Positions 60,222-64,000 of a DNA stretch of 64,000 nucleotides are shown here, in pieces. A program made the position numbers and the translations under genes. The notes under the pieces are model-generated. The model made no database searches, was not told the origin of the DNA, and saw only the letters and a list, made by a program, of their open reading frames with translations. The stretch comes from Stomoxys calcitrans (Eukaryota; Arthropoda; Insecta; Diptera; Muscidae). Every line of letters starts with the position of its first letter. Position 1 is the first letter of the stretch. The DNA lies in assembly GCF_963082655.1 (NCBI RefSeq), contig NC_081553.1, positions 14,908,643-14,972,642 of the forward strand. The letters run 5' to 3'.

Positions 60222-60385
60222 GAGGCCACTGTAATGCAGAGGTTAGCATGTCCACCTATGACGCTGAACGCCTGAGTTCGAATCCTGGCGAGACCACCAA
60301 AAAAATTTTCAACGGTGATTTTCTCCTCCCAATGCTGGCAACATTTGTAAGGAACTGTGCCATGTAAAACTTCTGTGTTGAGAAT
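60222..60385 (+). mobile_element. tRNA-derived SINE, copy 7, with well-preserved head
   Basis: The A-box region is TAATGCAGAGGTTAGCATG and the B box is GAGTTCGAATCCTGG. The body is ATTTTCAACGGTGATTTTC. It is truncated after AAAACTTCTG, where family A begins. One of the best-kept heads in the window. Confidence 0.8.
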
Positions 60386-61430
60386 GGTTGAAATCCGTCC
60401 ATAATCTGTTATAGCTGTCATATAAACCTCTCTGGGGTCTTGACTTCTTGAGCGTCTAGAGGGCGCAATTCCTATCCGATTTGGCTGATATTTTGCACGA
60501 CGGGTTAAGTTATGACTTCCAACAACGGTGCTAAGTATGGTTTAAATCGGTACATAATTCAAAATCGGTTTATATGTCAGCTATATATAAACCGATCTTG
60601 AATCTTGACTTCTTGAGCCACTAGAGGGCGTAATTCTAATTCAATTTAGCTGAAACATCGCATGACGTGTTTTGTTATGACTTCTAACAAATTTACCAAA
60701 TATGGTTTAAACCGATCCATAACCTGATATATAAACCGATCTTGGAACTTGACTTCTCTTTGGCTGAAACTTTGTACAACGGCTTCTCCCATGACCTTTA
60801 ACAAATGTGTCAAATATGGTCCGAATCGGCCTATAACCTGATACAGCTTCTATATAAACCGATCTCCTAATTTCATTTCTTGAGCCCCTAAAGGGCACAA
60901 TTCTTACTCATATTGTCTGAAATTTTACACTATGACTTTTACTATGGTCTCGAACATTCAATTCAATTATGGCCCGAATCGGGTAATGCAAATGGATTAT
61001 GTCGGTTCAGATTTGGTAAAATTTCGCACGAAGGGTTCTGTTATAACTTCCAATAACCCTGCCAACTACAGTCCAATCGGTGTATAACCTTATTAGCGCC
61101 CAAATAGACTGATTTACGGATTTTATATCTTTAGCTCCTAATAGCCACAGGTCTTATCCGATTTGGCTGAAATTGTGTTTTATTATGACTTAGGTATGGT
61201 CAAAATGTAGCATACATATATACCGACCTACCGATTTGACATTTATTGTACGGTTTGGCTGAAATTTTGCAAGTAGCGTTTCATTTTGATTTCCATCGTC
61301 CATGATAACTCTTGCCCAAATCGGTCATTAACCTGGCATAGCTCCTTTATAATCCCAATTTCCAATTAGTAATCTACGACCCCTAGAATTTTAAATTTTT
61401 GGTCGATTTGTTAAGAATTTGGTGGGTAAA
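60386..61430 (+). repeat. Family A fragment
   Basis: About six diverged units (CATATAAACCGATCTTGG, CTAGAGGGCGCAATTCC) without recognisable head or tail. It is eroded towards the right. Confidence 0.7.
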
Positions 61431-61675
61431 GTACACATCTGCCCTTCAAGTTCAAATGTGTACTTTTTAGGCGAGTCTATGATTTACTTGTTTATTGTAA
61501 TTTTTGTGGTGTTTCCCATAGACATTGGAGTTAAACCAAAATTTAATTTTGCAAAACAAGAGTATAAATTATATTATAGACTAGATTCCATGCATTACTT
61601 CCTTTGCAACATTGCCAACCTTTCCTTTATTGATTTTAAGTTAAAATTTAAAAGATGTTAACATGTATTTATCTT
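61431..61675. other. Intergenic, nothing recognised
   Basis: AT-rich. The plus-strand ORF here (61419-61661) has a hydrophobic stretch but nothing else to support it. Confidence 0.4.
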
Positions 61676-62161
61676 GATTTTCCAAATAGATTTCAGCAGT
61701 GGGAGTGACTCCTTGGAATTATTGGGAACTAGGAACTCAAGGAAATAGGTGACATCTTCGGTAAGATACAGTGGGAGTTGGTTTCATGTAAGAAATTTAA
61801 GCACACATTACGTTTGTAGTCGGGCAGGCCGTAGGGTATGGCGGTGACCAGAGTTATGACGCTGGTAACATATTTGTCTAGACATATAGTGGAATAATAT
61901 GACGGTGGATAGTTGGTATACGGTGTAACTCAACACTTACGAGTTGTAAGGTTATTCCCCATATCAACAGTGGTACCTCTAAATACTTTTCAAGAGATTT
62001 CATCGGAACCCTTCATTATCACTTCAATCATATTAACGGTGATAAGTAGAAAATATTTATTTTAATCATATTAAAGCAAGTCTTACTCACTCACTCTCAC
62101 TGCGGTAGCTTAGCTTGAAACAGCTAAAGCCAAAATTGCAAAAATGGATTGGATTTTTATG
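61676..62161 (-). pseudogene. NPC2 pseudogene
   Basis: A decayed paralogue of NPC2-2 keeping all three exon positions. The exon-1 relic (62160 to about 62095) reads IQSIFAILALAVSS and then a stop, with the start codon position now ATA. The exon-2 relic (about 62036-61941) keeps EVIMKGSDEIS but has a stop, and Ser replaces the GC cysteine; a GTAAGT donor remains. The exon-3 relic (61877-61676) begins after a CTAG acceptor, aligns to YKHVTTATTLV in NPC2-2 (here KYVTSVITLV), then has a deletion and a frameshift before a TEDVTYF-like block. It lies about 620 bp from the end of NPC2-2 in the same orientation, so it looks like a dead tandem duplicate, with introns and so not retroposed. Confidence 0.85.
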
Positions 62162-62694
62162 GATTCTAAATTCCTTGTCTAAATGGTTGTTTTATTCTTT
62201 GCCAACTTCTTAAAAGTCAATATCCAACAATGGGGGTAGTTACTCAGTTGACATTCTTGAAAACTTTGAACTTGTTATTGTTCACTGAACAATTGTAAAG
62301 GCAAAACCAAACATTTTTATTATTGGAACGATTTCTAAATTTAGATTTAGTAGATTTTGAACGTTCATCCGCCGAACTATTTCAGGTGTTGTTGTAATTT
62401 AGGCAACGCTACCAGCATCATTATAACTATTTAATATAGATATAATAGTGTGAACTTCCTTTGTTCAGCTACCCTGTGCGTACATACAAAAGTGAAGGAG
62501 CAGAGGCAATATCTTCACCGACCGATTATTTTTAATGAAAGAAGAAAAACAAATTATTTTTATTGTTTTTTTAATATTAAGCTATTTATTCACATTGGTT
62601 TATCATTTATACATATTAACCTAAGAAACAGGAAGAATTTTGGGAAGAAGAAAATCAATAAGATATAATAAGCTATAAGGGGAGATCCATAATA
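62162..62694. other. Intergenic spacer between NPC2-2 and the pseudogene
   Basis: AT-rich. A 72-codon plus-strand ORF at 62450-62668 has no supporting evidence. Confidence 0.4.
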
Positions 62695-62700
62695 TTTATT
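62695..62700 (-). terminator. AATAAA polyadenylation signal of NPC2-2
   Basis: A canonical AATAAA on the minus strand, about 77 nt beyond the stop codon at 62777. Confidence 0.65.
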
Positions 62701-62776
62701 CAATATTTTCTAAATAAATCATTATAATAAAGTGCTAAAATCTTAAAATATATTTTATAAATAAATGTGACTAGAG

Positions 62777-63452
62777 TTAGTTTAATTGACTTTCATTAAT
62801 TGCAGCTGTTGAATTCAAGGCTGTTAAGAATTTAGAACCCCCAGCATTGCCTTTTTTCACTTTTATATCACATTTGAAGCAAGTCAAAAGTTCTCCATCC
62901 TGATTTTCCAAATAGATTTCAATGTTTACACTGATTTCGGGATAATTGGCAGAGACGGGAAACAAAAAGAAATAGGTCACATCCTCTGTGGGATAGAGAG
63001 GACAATAGGCTCCGTACATCAGATTGGAGCATACATCTTTGACTTCGTCGGGCAACTCATAGGGCACGGTTACACCAAAAGTTTTAGCTTTAACCAGAGT
63101 TGTGGCAGTGGTAACATGTTTATCTAAGCAGATGAGAACATTATTAATAGTTTTTTGGTATTATTTTAAGCCCAAATTTTGACTCACAGGTGACAAATTC
63201 AATTTCCATTTCTACATTGGTGCCCTTAACAATATCACAGGGTGGTACTTCACAGCCTTTTACACGAACTTCCAAAGGAAAAGGTTTGCCGGCATCACCT
63301 TTAAATTTTGCACATATTAAATAAATAAATTTTCAATAAAGTTTTTTTTTTTTAATTTTTATTCAAGTTTTCATTTGCATTTTCTTACATCTTTTCACCT
63401 CAGTGGCTTGACTTAAGACTACCACAGCACAAATTACCAGAAAACGCAACAT
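62777..63452 (-). CDS. NPC2/ML-domain lipid-binding protein NPC2-2 (three exons, 173 aa)
   Basis: Exons are 63452-63389, 63298-63188 and 63123-62777 (522 nt, in frame). The introns are 90 and 64 bp with GT/AG ends. It is a secreted ML-domain protein of the NPC2 family, which binds sterols or other lipids. The signal peptide is MLRFLVICAVVVLSQAT. Cysteine motifs are VKRC, VKGCEVPPC, VKDVC, GAYCP and LTCFKC. Exon 2 is 111 nt, exactly as in NPC2-1, and both introns share positions and phases with it. The C-terminus is about 15 residues longer than in NPC2-1 and rich in small residues (GNAGGSKFLTALNS). It has an AATAAA downstream and TATA-like sequences upstream. It is the apparent parent or sister of the pseudogene next to it. 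Confidence 0.93.
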
Positions 63453-63478
63453 TTTTCTTAAATAAATGACTTTTTTTA

Positions 63479-63496
63479 ATTTATAAGAATTATAAC
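63479..63496 (-). promoter_or_regulatory. TATA-like sequences upstream of NPC2-2
   Basis: GTTATAATTC and TTATAAATT lie 27-45 nt before the ATG at 63452. Either would imply a very short leader, so the true start site is uncertain. Confidence 0.3.
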
Positions 63497-64000
63497 GCGC
63501 GATGTTTGCTCTTCAAACACTTTATTGTTTGTATGAAGTAACGCCCCTTTGCTTGCAGATTTTATGGGATCGCATTACCTTCGTCTCCATGAGCATTGTG
63601 ATTCGCAAAATTTTTTAATCTTATCGTAACATTCGGTATTTGCGAATGTTTTACGAATTTGGGAATCTACCGAAAAGAGAGTGACTTAATAGTGTGTGTG
63701 AGAGATCATTTTATGGCAGCAACTATCCATACAAAGTTAAGAAATATATATTAAAAATTGCCGTATTTAAGGCGCTAGCCGAAATGTCCACACATTTCAT
63801 ACATATTGTTGAAGACAATTCAACAAATATATATACTATACTTCATACATTTTTGTCATTTGAACCGATAAAAAATATTTTCAACCAAAAAACATGTGGT
63901 CGTTTGAAATAGTAACACTTTGTGTCAGCTACCCTGTACATTTGCGAAGGATCCTTTCCTTCGAACTTAGAAGACCGTATAAAGTACAAACCAGTCTTAT
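63497..64000. other. NPC2-2 upstream region
   Basis: Unique-looking DNA. The plus-strand 72-codon ORF at 63694-63912 lacks any domain or promoter. Nothing else is recognised. Confidence 0.4.

Overview
This window is nuclear DNA from a higher fly. The AT-rich, intron-containing genes and the dense repeats with CCGTCCGTCTGTC blocks and TTCGGCCNGGCCGAA palindromes fit a calyptrate (house-fly or stable-fly type) genome; the species cannot be fixed from sequence alone. There are no bacterial genes, rRNAs, intact tRNAs or CRISPR arrays. Coding DNA is a small fraction, and most of the window is transposable elements (TEs) and their ruins.

Four intact genes were assembled exon by exon, all on the minus strand. 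Two are tandem secreted alpha-carbonic anhydrases. CA-A (exons from 19097 down to 8537, 292 aa) and CA-B (34283 down to 22675, 302 aa) share one five-exon plan: first exons of 73 nt, third exons of 91 nt and fourth exons of 263 nt, with matching phases. Both keep the zinc-binding histidines, but CA-A has Gln where the proton-shuttle His64 normally sits. Two are small secreted lipid-binding NPC2/ML-domain proteins: NPC2-1 (38855 to 37939, 161 aa) and NPC2-2 (63452 to 62777, 173 aa). A decayed NPC2 copy (62161 to 61676) lies just downstream of NPC2-2.

Layout: 1-8.5 kb is TE-rich (SINEs, a LINE fragment, tandem-unit repeat families A to D). 8.5-19.1 kb is CA-A, its long introns filled by family A. 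19.1-22.6 kb is repeats. 22.6-34.3 kb is CA-B, whose 7.1-kb first intron holds a small foldback element, a LINE 3' end and a palindromic mariner derivative. 34.5-37.3 kb is family A plus a reverse-oriented LINE fragment. 37.9-39.2 kb is NPC2-1 with a TATA promoter and an enigmatic upstream ORF. 39.2-61.4 kb is almost entirely repeats. 61.7-63.5 kb is the NPC2 pseudogene and NPC2-2.

The carbonic anhydrases would interconvert CO2 and bicarbonate outside cells, and the NPC2 proteins would carry sterols or other lipids. Nothing in the sequence links the two activities beyond proximity. I found no convincing new multi-gene system. The best leads are the His64-to-Gln change in CA-A, a nearly perfect 196-bp-arm palindromic mariner derivative, recent tandem duplications, and the architecture of the palindrome-ended tandem-unit repeats, which end about 24 nt from splice donors in both CA genes.
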